A stretch of 64,000 nucleotides of DNA from Liolophura sinensis (Eukaryota; Mollusca; Polyplacophora; Chitonida; Chitonidae). Of this stretch, positions 24,974 through 37,018 are shown piece by piece. Positions within the stretch are counted from its first letter, which is position 1, and the number at the start of each line of letters is the position of its first letter. The stretch is from positions 23,635,704 to 23,699,703 of the forward strand of contig NC_088304.1 in assembly GCF_032854445.1 (NCBI RefSeq), written 5' to 3'. A program made the position numbers and the translations under genes. The notes below the pieces were generated by a model. It did no database searches, had not been told where the DNA came from, and was given only the letters and a program-made list of their open reading frames with translations.

Positions 24974-27150
24974 TCAGGCCTTTTTAAACGTGCGCGATGC
25001 TGTCACGTCACCAACTGTCAAAACCTATAAAATAAAGGATTTCTTTTTATATACCCGCACTAATAAAAATTTCAGTTTTCTGTTGCCCCAAATGCATATA
25101 TCGCTGAAATCATTTCAATGGTTGAAAAGGAATTTCGTCTTGAAGTCGTTTCTAGGCAACCAAAATCATGGGCTAGCCCATATTTAAAAACATACTTAAT
25201 AAAAATAAGTTTCATAAATGAATTTGAAAATATAATAGAAAGGCGGCTGTGCACTCACATGTGTCATTGTGTTTCCATCGACCTTCCGTACAACCTGTGT
25301 GGTGTGTTTACCCTTTATTGTCTCCACCAAGTTGCCACCTTCCAAACTGAATAACAGCTGAAACAAGGAAAATATTACGTGAGTCTAAAATATTTTGAAA
25401 AGTTAGAGAGAAAGAGAGAGCCGTTAGCGGTGTAATAACCGAGGGCCGACACCACAAAGCCGATCGTGACTTAAGTCAAAGATTAAATGTTTTTTCTACT
25501 GGAAGTTTAAGTTTAGACTATTTTGTCTTCAGATAAAGTAGTTGATGCGGTCAAAAGTTTAAATTCCAAACATCAGATTTAAGATTGTATTAAAATGTTG
25601 ACTAAAGTCGGAGACGTTGCTGCTGTATCGGTTACACGTCACTATCTGTGTGAAAGAAAACCTGAGGAATGTTGGTGTTTATTGGGCCGTTCTCGACAAA
25701 AGTATGAAAACTATATTTAGCCGATCTTAACATCGGGGATAACGTCAGAAGATTGATATCCATTGGGCCGTTCTCAACAGTGAGAAAAACTCGGAATGCG
25801 CATTTTCCATTTGACCGTTCTAAACCATGTTTAACTTATACGATACTAACACATATGATAGTGAATAAAACTGGAAAAAAGCCGGATTTAAACCACCGAA
25901 GGTAGTCATGTGTCCAGCACACTTCCTGACGTAAAGCTGCAACTTGGACCGCGACACCTGTTGCCTAGGTGTGTCTGATTACATGAAATTACACATACCA
26001 TGCAGCATAAAGAAGCATAGCAGTCCCACGGATTTATTTACCTTGCATGCTTGCCCCGAACAATATGTGAAGTCCACTTCCTGTCCTAGAGTACCTTTCT
26101 TCACCTGCTGATTGGAGGAGGTGGTGCCACTTTCAGTGATGGTGACATCATTTCCGGAAACTTCGATAGTTTCGTGCAAACCGGAAGCGAGTAACGCCAT
26201 CGTCTTTTTCACATCATCTTCAGAAACATCTAAAAAGACAAACAAAAATTTCTGAAAAGCTGGTACAACTGCATGAAATGGTAGAACTTGGATTACAATT
26301 TTCATCTGTAATTGGTTCCCTGAAGTCAAGGCTTTATTCTGACTGTTCATCACGTTGGCTGTGCAAAATTCTCAGATTAAATAAAATCTTTTTTCAAAAT
26401 TTTTCTAAAGAGAATGTTTAATACATCTGAAATGTAATCAGGCGACACGTGCCTTTAAAGTCTCTTTTGTCTCATATAGTTGCTGGTTTCCACATTCAAA
26501 CAGCTACCATGAATTTACGGCAGTTTTACTGCAAACATTTCATAGTCAACATCTGTTAAAGTCTATTAAAACATTAGTTTCACAAACATCTAATAAAGGA
26601 CCAACTCAAAAGTTATGATAGACATGAATAAAGCTTGCAAAACAGCTAAGTGCCCAAAAAAGGTAGGAAAATTTTTTTTAGTTTATTTAAGATTACAAGA
26701 TTCTATCTGGTATTTGGTCAAACAAACAAAGTCAGGGGACTATCTGACAATATCTGATCTTGTTTGTGCAAACTGCCTAGATAATATAAAACCTTTCACT
26801 GAACACTTTAAAACAAAATATTTACTGTCAAAGGCATTCAGCTGACTGAGAGGACGCAAAAAGAGGAATGAAAGCAGTAGGAAAAACATGTCCGAAATGC
26901 AGTCGGCATGTGCTGAAGAAGTCGTTTGTCTATTAAATATTTCCCGGTTTCCAGAAAAGAAAGTCGTTACTACATCTCAGTAGTTAACATACATTTAGGA
27001 CAACCTCTAATACGAACTCTCTGCGCACTTCCAGGTCTGTACATATTGTCGACGCCACCTGTCAAAGTCAGGGCACTTACCCGTGGCCTTCAGGTAGTTT
27101 TCCATGTTCTCTGTGGCTGTCTGTTCCCACTTTCCAACGAATTTGTCCAT
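24974..27150 (-). CDS. FABP: FABP-7: fatty acid-binding protein, A-type, intact (4 exons)
   Basis: Exons are 27081-27150, 26042-26229, 25259-25357 and 24974-25024 on the minus strand. Introns are GT..AG; the exon 2 acceptor is TTTTTAG, as in FABP-11. The 135-residue product has SEDDVKKTMALLASGLHETIE, SGNDVTITESG, the Cys80/Cys85 pair, QVVRKVDGNTMTH and SRTFKKA. Ligand-binding Arg110/Arg130/Phe132 are present. TATATAA is at 27244-27250 and the perfect palindrome at 27276-27291. AATAAA is at 24848-24853. Nearest relative by shared changes is FABP-11, two units away. Confidence 0.92.
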
Positions 27151-28720
27151 GGTGACTGTTCAAAGTGAGTACAAGATCGGAAAGATCAGATAAATCTTGC
27201 TGTGGTGACTGCTCGCTTGTGACACCACTGAGATTCTGTCCCGTTATATACGGTTCGGCCTGCTTTACTTTGGTAACACCTGTACAGGTGTGACCTGCAC
27301 CCACGGGCGACTCACCACACTTCGCTCACCACACTTCGCCACGCCCATTTCAATCTCGCTGACCAAAGCTTTAATGCAGCACGTGTTTAAAGTAAACAGA
27401 GTTTTTTTTTCATCTTACGCCTGTCAAGCCAAACACTACCTATCGCGACGGATGGGTCAATAAAACATTAAACCAAACAAGCGAATCTTTACAATCGTCA
27501 TTTGGATCAATGACAGTTGTTTTGTCTTTAAAACATGTATTCGTACTTGTACAAGAAAAAACTGTATCGCATGTAAAGACATTGAAAACTACTACTACAC
27601 AACTATATGCTTTGTAGGTATTGACTTCCACGTGAGACGTGACGTTATTTCTTGAAGTATTTCTTTCTCTCCCTCACTTTCTAACATTCTAATTTTACTT
27701 CTACACGTCACAAGAACTTGTTACACTTGTGTTAACATTGTGAATGTGTGTTGTGTTATTGGGTTGTGTAATAAAACCAGAAGAGAAAAGGTTCCTGACT
27801 GTTCAGCATTTTGGTTAACGGCTGGTATACGAAAGTCTGTTTTGACTTCTAGATCCAAACAATTATTACCCTCAACCGAAAGAATTATCAGTGAAACGAG
27901 TACATAATCTCACTTAGCTAACCAGCTCGTTCTTCAATTCGTCATGTTCTGTCTAGTGGTGTGAATCAATTTTTCTGTCGCCACTATATGCATAAGTTTT
28001 AATAAAACCTGCTCGTTTATATGGATTCTCTTTTCATCAAAGCTGGCTCATGCTGCCATACAGGCCATAACAGTTTGTGTGGACCAGTATGGCCGAGCAC
28101 CGGTACGGCATATTCAGCTAGCAATGTTATATCGAAAAATCAGGATTTGGGTTAGAACGTTTGCTGAACATGCTAACCGCCTACTCAGTCATCCAGAATA
28201 TGGTCGCTGTAATGTTGATCATCGCATGGAACACCGCAGGAGGCATGTCCCATGGAGGAAAACATTTGTGTTTGACGGCACAAGGGTCGTGTAACAGGTT
28301 TCACTTGGTTCGCACGGCAGGTTTCACCTTGTACGCACGCGAGACGGTTTTGTTACGTATAAATGTAAACACCTTTAAAACAGCTGTTGATGGTCTAAAT
28401 GGTAATTGTTAACATTTGTTTGTTTGCTTTCTACTTTTGTATTGACCTTCTAGGCCGATGCGTAAGCTAGAACTTGACAGTCCTTTGATGAAGTAAAATA
28501 CTGTATACGTTAAACGAGTGTTTTTGTAAATCTTTAGTGGGAGACTTTGAATGGGCTTGGCGAAGTGTTGGGGGAGTAGCCTTTGAGGGTGGTGGGGGAG
28601 ATGTGAGACACACCGGTGCAAGTCAGACCGTATATAACAGGACAGAATCTCAGCAATGTCACAGACGAACAATATCTACAGCAGATCTTGCCCATAGTGT
28701 ACTCGCATTAAACAGTCGCC
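27151..28720. promoter_or_regulatory. Divergent promoter region FABP-7 / FABP-8
   Basis: Minus TATA 27244-27250 with the perfect palindrome ACACCTGTACAGGTGT at 27276-27291. Plus TATA 28631-28637. The long G-run seen in other units is here only a short G/T-rich tract (28588-28599). A partial duplication of ctcaccacacttcg occurs at 27310-27332. The TCGCCTATATAGGCGA palindrome is absent, replaced by a segment also seen near FABP-1 and FABP-11. Confidence 0.72.
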
Positions 28721-30391
28721 ATGGATAAATTCGTTGGAAAGTGGGAACAGACAGCTACAGAGAACATGGAAAACTACCTGAAGGCCACAGGTAAGTGTCC
28801 TGTGTTCACGACACAGCATTCATCCTGCACATCCGCACACTGTTTTCAGTAAAAGATGTCATAAATGTTGTCATACGTATGTTAACAACATACGTTAGAG
28901 CTTTATTTTCTGTCAGACAAGCGACTGTACCAATGCTAATTGATGCCATTTGATGGTATTACCCGCCTGCATTTTGAACGCACATGTAAAAATCAAAATG
29001 AATTTTTTACTCTGTATATACTCTGTATTTATCTTTGCAGATGTTTCCGACACTGGTGTCAAGAAGGCGATGGAATTACTTGGTTCCTGTTTGCACGAGA
29101 TTATCGAGGTTTCCGGAAATGACGTCACCATCACTGAAAGTGGCATCACATCCTCCAATCAGCAGGTGAAAAAAGGCACTCTGGGACAGGATGTGGACTT
29201 CACATACCACTCGGGGCAGACCTGCAAGGTACATGAATCTATAAGAGTTCTAGAATTGTTCAACAGCTGACGAGAACTTATTTTACCTTAGGCTATTTGA
29301 AGCAGTAATTATGCACAAACTCTGTATCTCGCTTACAAGGGAAATACATCTAAAAGATTATTAATTTTTAACAGCCGCAGTTTTCACTTATTGGACATTT
29401 ATCTTTGGTAAATCTCTATGCATTCAAACTAAACATGTTTCAATAATGGACAGCTTAATCCAAATATGTACTTGTGTTTGATAAATGTTACAAAGGACTA
29501 TTGTCTTATGCTTGGTTCCACCAGTACTTCGATTTTACGTTGGCCTACTATCTTTCCATTGGGCGTATTGCCAATGACAACAAAACATTTATCCTTATTT
29601 CTTCTGATTTATTTAAAAAGGGCTTGGGGCATTTTCAATTCGCCGACATCGTGACACTCACACTGTTTAGAGTTCTATCTATAACCCATTTAATACTTAT
29701 GCTAACATAAGGTTTTTTTGGCTTCAGTTGTTATTCAGTTTGGAGGGTGACGAATTGGTGGAGACAATAAAGGGTAAACACACCACACGTGTTGTGCGGA
29801 AGGTCAATGAGACGACAATGACACATGTAAGTCATATTTTCCTTGTCATTCATAGGCTTTTGGCGTGTATTTATGTATGTAATTCGATTCTTGAATCCGA
29901 AAGTTCTATTATTATGTATATAGGCTCGAAAAATCAGTATCTTGTTGAATAAATTATTCATTTGTTTTGGGAAATCCTGTTCCTTTTCTTGCCATTAAAT
30001 TGTTTAGGTTTTGTAGACAGTAGGAAAATATTAGGCAAATATAGCTACAGAAAAATTATCTCAGATGTAGGACAAAATCTCCGTACCAATTATTTATGAC
30101 TACATCGCTTGCCAAAAGAGGACAAATTGTGCACGAATAAATAACTCTTTGTATCAACCATAATCCACAGACATATAGAACATATAGACTTTTTGCGTAC
30201 ATCGTCTATACATGCAGAGCCGTGTGATTCATTGATCTTAGGAATTTTTGCAAAATGTTTAAACACAATATTCAGCTTCAAACCTTTGTTTATTACGGCC
30301 TTTATGGCGGGGAAATATAATGTATTTTTTAATCCTGTAGGTTTTGACAGCCGGTGACGTGAGAGGAACACGGACGTTTAAAAAGGTGTGA
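28721..30391 (+). CDS. FABP: FABP-8: fatty acid-binding protein, B-type, intact (4 exons)
   Basis: Exons are 28721-28790, 29041-29228, 29728-29826 and 30341-30391; open for 135 residues. It is B-type by DTGVKKAMELLGS and YHSGQTCK. Exon 3 ends KVNETTMTH instead of TVSEMTMTH, closer to the ancestral-looking KVDGNTMTH. Cys40 replaces the Gly of GSGLHE; Ile59 (ESGIT) is shared with the facing A-type gene FABP-9; Asp74 replaces Glu in GQEVDF. Arg110/Arg130/Phe132 are kept. Intron 1 is the short 250-bp form of FABP-4. The polyadenylation hexamer at the usual place reads AATACA (30511-30516), a weaker variant. Cytosolic lipid carrier by family. Confidence 0.9.
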
Positions 30392-31739
30392 TTGGGCGGA
30401 AGTTACAAGACCCGGATGTAGATACACATGACCCACACCACCGGAAATGGCGGATTACTTTACTCTTAATATATCTTAAACACATTCCTACACTGATGTG
30501 TACTTCAGAAAATACATTTCATATATATTAACACTCCATCGTATGTTTCATCTGTAAGATATACTAAAATTTATTATTGGCTTGTTAGCGATGGCCTTTC
30601 GAATACACCATTTGCAAAGATTCCATGGGACCACGGGTAACAGTTCGCGGGATCAGCATTTCAGTGCTTTAAGGAGTTAGCAGTTTTAGATCCGAGTCCA
30701 CATACTGTTTTGACCTAAAGAGTATATATGTTAACCATTACATCAGTGCCTTCAATGTCGTTGTAATGATGATTTTTCTAATCGCAATGGGTACATGTGA
30801 GAACGTGCTACAAAACGAAAAGACCATTGCACCGGCGTCTCATAATTGCATTAGTGACAGATTTGTCAGGTTGTCACATGGAACTCCTTCTCTCTCCTTC
30901 TACATCATGGCGATAACCCCTTATCTACGATTCCGATCCACGCAGACACATTTTGAACACAGTGTGTTATCGGACAGTGCACTCCGTTGATGCTTTACAC
31001 TGAACTCAAAATATGTCACTTGTCAACTGAGGTCTGAAACGTGCATGTGCCGATAAAATAGTGCATAAAAAGGAAAGCACCGAACGTCACCGAGTGTGCT
31101 GACAACTGTCATGACTCTAGGCTACAGCCGACAAATATCGTTGCTACATGGTTTTCATACAACAACAACACCCTGAGAGGCGGCCGAAAACCTGATTGAT
31201 AACAGACGAATATCAATTTCACTTGTTTGGGTTTTCTTGTTGGTAGTGCAACTCTTGTACACGACATTGACCGCTATGTTTAATACTGGACATTTGCGGT
31301 GTACAAGCAACTTATTTCCCCTATCAGTTGGTTCTGCTAGTGAGATTTATTCCATTTAATGTTTTATGTGCTTATCAGAACATTTACTAATAAGCCTTTT
31401 ACAAAACAATGACTTCACGATGTACTACAATTGAGTTAAAAAAAGACAACACCAGACTAGATATGGTATTTAGGGTTAGGCATCGATAACGGTTCTCACA
31501 TGGAGTTTAAAACCACAACTTTTTGCGTTTGTGATGTAGCATGAGTGAAATTTCTCAGTTCACAGTAAGCAAAATTGTGCACACTGAGAATCTCGAAAGC
31601 GCCACGTTGTTGTTAGTTTTGCCCAATCAGGTGAAAGTTACCCGGGGAGCGGACAAGATCTTTGACAAACAGCCGCAGATGACCAGCGCGATATGAAGTC
31701 GAGAGCGTCAGTTTGAGCGAGACCAAAACCTGCAAAACC

Positions 31740-32041
31740 AGCCCCAATGGCTCAGTTGGTCGAGCGTCCCTTCGGTAGATCCAGGGTCAGTCCTGGGTAG
31801 GGTCACACCTAAGACTTTTAATGAGAAAGCTATAACTTCTTCGCAATATATTTGCTCGCGTGGGGCTTATTTCCCTTCGTTAAGTGGTCTCAGTGAAGCA
31901 GCGTTAGATAAAACAGCTGCGGAAATCTGACCTGCAACAAAGAGGTACTTATACTTATATGCACTCTAAGGACTCCTTCGTCGTCATACGGCTGAAAAAT
32001 TGTTATATACAAGGTTAAAATCTAAGCGCTCACTCACTCAC
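31740..32041 (+). mobile_element. tRNA-derived SINE, plus orientation (unit 4)
   Basis: Positional copy of the 6972 element, with the head GGCTCAGTTGGTCGAGCG. Confidence 0.69.
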
Positions 32042-32193
32042 GACCTACGATAAGACACTAGATCAATGATGGAATTCCTCAAAATTCTGATGACCTGTTT
32101 GGTAGAAAGTTAAAACATTTTGATTTGCCATGGGTAGCAACTTTTCCGATCTTATTACCTCGTCATTTGGTGCACATTTGATTGTACGTATTC

Positions 32194-32490
32194 ATGCCTT
32201 GTGTTTAACGTCGCATTTTACAATTTTTCAGCCACATGACGACGAGAAATAATAAGGTGTGTGTCCATAAAGTGCTGCCAACACTGAGGTATCATGCCCA
32301 AGACACCAGACGTGACACCCCAATTACTGAGATTGCGCTGTCTCCGGGCCAACCAGTTCTCTTTCCTTAATCTATAACTTTCATTGCTCAGCGAGACAGC
32401 AAAAAGTACCATTGTAAAAGTCTTTTTGATCTCGGGTCTCCTGAATTCGTGGACAACACGCTATCCATTAGCCTACCAAAGCCGTTCAAA
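32194..32490 (-). mobile_element. tRNA-derived SINE, minus orientation (unit 4)
   Basis: Positional copy of the 7429 element. Confidence 0.67.
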
Positions 32491-33248
32491 TCTGATTGTA
32501 CACCTATCATGTGTTGCCAAAAACGCATTTCTTCACAGAAATATTTTTAAAACTGAAAGTGGACATGAAAAAAAGCTATTGTGTTATTACTGACTATTTT
32601 TCTACACGTCTCATTCATGTGTTCAATAATTCGAAGCCCTCACTGGTGAACAGTAAAATTTGCTCAAGTTCCTAGCTAAGTCTCACAAATTTAGTCAATT
32701 AGTTTTACTAATTTCCTAAACAAGAGTCTGGAAGCGATGTCTTTGACAAATTCATGTCATAAAAATATGACCGAAGATTGGATTAAGGAAGTTTCCTCAA
32801 AGTGCCCACTCGCTCTGAGCCAGCTGCGTCCTTGTGTCAGTGGTATTGTCACCGAATATCAGCCGAGGCGCGGTGGTTTCCTATTGGCACAGTCCGGAGT
32901 TTCCCTTCACTACACCTTACAGATATTATAGTCATGCGTGCAATATAAATTAGAATTTAATTGGAATTTAAGATATGCCGATATCACGCAAGTCCATCTC
33001 GTGCAAGACGAAAAGTTCTATGTGAGCAATCTAAAATATTGCTAATATAGCAGTAGGTTAGCTCTAACACAAACACAACATCTATATAAATTCAAAGATC
33101 AAAACGTGTTTAAAACACAAATTTTATTTACAATATACATCACATCATATACATCAAACATGTGTTTTAAGATAATCAGCTGTCAGACACATTTCAACTT
33201 TTGTTGATTCTCCAACGTCTCCACTCTCTTCACATCACATCCGCCCAA

Positions 33249-35377
33249 TCACACCTTTTTAAACGTGCGCGATGCTGTCACGTCACCGACTGTCAAAACC
33301 TAGAAAATATAGGATTTCTTTTTATATACCCGTAGTAATGAAAATTTTAGTGTTCTGTTGCCCTAAATGCATATTTCGCTGAAATCATTTTAATGTATAA
33401 CAGATAATTTTGTCTTGAACTCGTTTCTAGGCAACCAAAATCATGGGCTAGCCCTTATTTAAAAACATACTTGATAAAAATAAGTTTCAATGAATTTGAA
33501 AATATAATAGAAAGGCGACTGTGCACTCACATGTGTCATTGTGTTCCCATCGACCTTCCGTACAACCTGTGTGGTGTGTTTACCCTTTATTGTCTCCACC
33601 AAGTCGCCACCCTCCAAACTGAATAACAGCTGAAACAAGGAAAATATTACGGGAGTATAAAATTTTTTAAAAAAGGTAGAGAGAGAGAGCCGTAAGCGGT
33701 GTTATAGCCGAGGGCCGACACCATAAAGCCGATCGTGACTTAAGTCAAAGATTAAATGTTTTTTCTACTGGAAGTTTAAGTTTAGACTATTTTGTCTTCA
33801 GATAACGTAGTTGAGGTGGTCAAAAGATTAAATTCCAAACATCAGATTTAACATTGTATCAAAATGTTGACTAAAGTCGGAGACGTTGTTGCTGTATCGG
33901 TTACAGGTCATTATCTGTATAAAAGAAAACCTGAGGAAGGTTGGTATCTATTGGGCCGATCTCGACAAAAATATGAAAACTATATTTAGCCGATCTTAAC
34001 ACTGCGGATAACGCCAGAAAGATTGATATCCATTGGGCCGTTCTCAACAGTGAGGAAAAACTCGGAATATGCATTTTCTATTTGACCGTTCTCAACCATG
34101 TTTTACTTATGTGATAGTAACATTTTCGACAGTGATCAAAACTGGAAAGAAGCCGCATGGAAACCACCGCAGGTAGTCATGTCTCCGGCACACTTCCTGA
34201 CGTAAGGCTGCAATTTGGACTGCGACACCTGTTGCCTAGGTATGTCTGATTACACGAAATTACTCATAATATGCAGCATAAAGAACCATGGCAACTCCAC
34301 GGATTTATTTACCTTGCATGTTTGCCCAGAACAATATGTGAAGTCCACTTCCTGTCCTAGAGTACCTTTCTTCACCTGCTGATTGGAGGAGGTGATGCCA
34401 CTTTCAGTGATGGTGACGTCATTTCCGGAAACTTCGATAGTCTCGTGCAAACCGGAAGAGAGTAACGCCATTGTCTTTTTGACATCATCTTTAGAAACGT
34501 CTGAAAAGACAAAGAAAAATTTCTGAAAAGCTGGTGCAACTGCATAAAATGGTAAAACTTGGATTACAATTTTCATCTGTAATTGGGTCACTGAAGTCAA
34601 GGGTTTATTCTACCTGTTCATCACGTTGGCTGTGCAAAATTCTCAGATTAAATAAAATCTTTTTTTCCAAATTTTTCTAAAGAGAATGTTTAATACATCT
34701 GAAATGTAATCAGGCGACACGTGCCTTTAAAGTTTCTTTTGTCTCATATAGTTGCTGATTTCCACATTCAAACAGCTACCATGAATTTACGGCAATTTTA
34801 CTGCAAACATTTTATAGTCAACATCTATCAAAGTCTATTAAAACATTAGTTTCACAAACATCTAATAAAGGACCAAATCAAAAGTTATGATATGCATGAA
34901 TTTTTTTAGCTGATTTCAGATTACAAGATTCTATCTGGTATTTGGTCACACAAGCAAAGTCAGGGGACTATCTGACAATATCTGATCTTGTTTGTGCAAC
35001 CTGCCTAGATAAAATAAAACCTTTCACTGAACACTTTAAAACAAAATATTTACTGTCAAAGACATTCAGTTGACTCAAAGGACGCAAAAAGAGAAGCAAA
35101 AGCAGTCGGAAAAACACGTCCGAAATGCAAACAGTCAGCATCTGCAGTCGTTTGTCTATTAAATATTTCCCGGTTTTCGGAGAAGAAAGTCGTTACTACA
35201 TCTCAGTAGTTAACATAGATTTAGGACAACCTCTAATATAAACTGTCTGCGCACTTTCAGGACTATACATATTGTCGACGCCACCTGTCAAAGTCAGGAT
35301 ACTTTACCCGTGGCCTTCAGGTAGTTTTCCATGTTCTCTGTAGCTGTCTGTTCCCACTTTCCAACGAATTTGTCCAT
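33249..35377 (-). CDS. FABP: FABP-9: fatty acid-binding protein, A-type, probably intact (4 exons)
   Basis: Exons are 35308-35377, 34313-34500, 33531-33629 and 33249-33299 on the minus strand; open for 135 residues. It carries the SKDDVKKTMALLSSG variant found otherwise only in the exon-1-less FABP-3, the Cys80/Cys85 pair, QVVRKVDGNTMTH and SRTFKKV with a final Val. Ile59 (ESGIT) is shared with FABP-8. Two expression-related oddities are visible. The exon 1 donor has one inserted base and reads GTAAAG instead of GTAAGT, still a GT site but weaker. The TATA box is TATACAA (35471-35477), as in FABP-3. A palindrome core CACCTGTACAGGTG is at 35514-35527. AATAAA is at 33123-33128. Confidence 0.88.
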
Positions 35378-37018
35378 GGCGACTGTTCAAGGTGAGTACA
35401 AGATCGGAAAGATCAGATAAATCTTGCTGTGGTGACTGCTCACTTGTGACACCGCTGAGATTCTGTCCAGTTGTATACGGTCCGGCCTGCTTTACTTTGC
35501 TATCACCTGTACAGGTGTGACCTGCACCCACGGGCGACTCACCACACTTCGCCACGCCCATTTCAATCTTGCTGACCAAAGCTTCAATGCAGCACGTGTT
35601 TAAAGTAAACAGGGTTTCATTTCATCTTACACCTGTCAAGCCATACACTATTTATCGGGACGGATGGGTCAATAAAAAATTAAACCAAACAACCCAATCT
35701 TTACAATCGTCATTTGGATCAATGACAGTTGTCTTGTCTTTAAAACAAGTATTCGTACTTGTACAAGAAAAAACTGTATCGCATGTAAAGACATTGAAAA
35801 GTACTACTACACAACTAATTTGTAGATATTGATTTCAACGTGAGACGTAGCGTTATTTCTTGAAGAATTATTTTCTCTCCCTCGCCTTATAACATTCTAA
35901 TTTTGCTCTTACTCGTCACAACAACTTGTTCCACTTGTGTTAACATTGTGAATGTGTGCTGTGTTATGGGGTCGTGTAATAAAACCAGAAGAGAAAAAGT
36001 TCGTGACTGTGCAGCATTTTGGTTGACGGCTGGTATACCAAAGTCTGTTTTGACGTCTAGATCCAAACGATTATTATCCTCAACCGAAAGAAATATCAGT
36101 GAAACGAGTACATAATCTCACTTAGCTAACCAGCTCGTTCTTCAATTCGTCATGTTCTGTCAAGTGGTGTGAATCAATTTTTCTGTCACCATTATCTGTA
36201 TAAGTTTTAATAAAACCTTCTCGTTTATATGGATTCTCTTTTCATCAAAGCTGACTCATGCTACCATACAGGCCATAAAAGTTTGTGTGGATCAGTATGA
36301 CCATTTGACAAATACTGATATCAGTGTGCAGTCACGGTAAATGCTTGACACAAACCAGTAGACGTTACTATTTGTTTTCATTGCCCGTCACCGGTTAAAA
36401 TAAATTATGGAATAAACCGCCTATATAGGCGACGCCGACGAAACTGTGTAGAACGTTTGCTTAACATGCTAACCGCCTACACAGTCAACCAGAATACGGT
36501 CGCTGTAATGTTGATCATCGCATGGAACACCGTAGGAGACATGTCCCATGGAGGAAAACATTTGTGTTAGACGGCACAAGGGTCGTGTAACAGGTTTCAC
36601 TTGGTACGCACGGCAGGTTTCACCTTGTACGCACGCGAGACGGTTTTGTTATGTATAAATGTAAACACCTTTAAAACAGCTGTTGATGGTCTAAATGGTA
36701 ATTGTTAACATTTGTTTGTTTGCTTTTTACTCTTGTATTGACCTTCCAGGCCGATGCGTAAGGTAGAACTTGACAGTCCTTTGATGAAATAAAATACTGT
36801 ATACGTTAAACAGGAGTCGTAAATCTTTAATGGGAGAGATTGAATGGGCTCGGTGAAGTGTTGGGGGAGTAGCCTTTGAGAAGGGGGGGGGGGGGGGCAT
36901 GTGAGACACACCTGTGCAAGTCAGACCGTATATAACAGGACACAATCTCAGCAATGTCACAGACGAACAATATCTACAGCAGATCTTGCCGATAGTGAAC
37001 TCACATTAAACAGTCGTC
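35378..37018. promoter_or_regulatory. Divergent promoter region FABP-9 / FABP-10
   Basis: Minus TATACAA at 35471-35477 with the palindrome core CACCTGTACAGGTG at 35514-35527. Plus TATATAA at 36929-36935, preceded by ACACCTGTGCAAGTC and a run of 15 G (36883-36897). A 14-bp palindrome CGCCTATATAGGCG lies at 36418-36431. Confidence 0.73.

Larger units (their letters stand above)
30392..33248. other. Tail-to-tail spacer, FABP-8 to FABP-9
   Basis: Contains the FABP-8 3' UTR with AATACA, the inverted SINE pair (31740-32041 and 32194-32490) and the minus-strand AATAAA of FABP-9 (33123-33128). Otherwise it matches the spacer after FABP-4. Confidence 0.68.
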
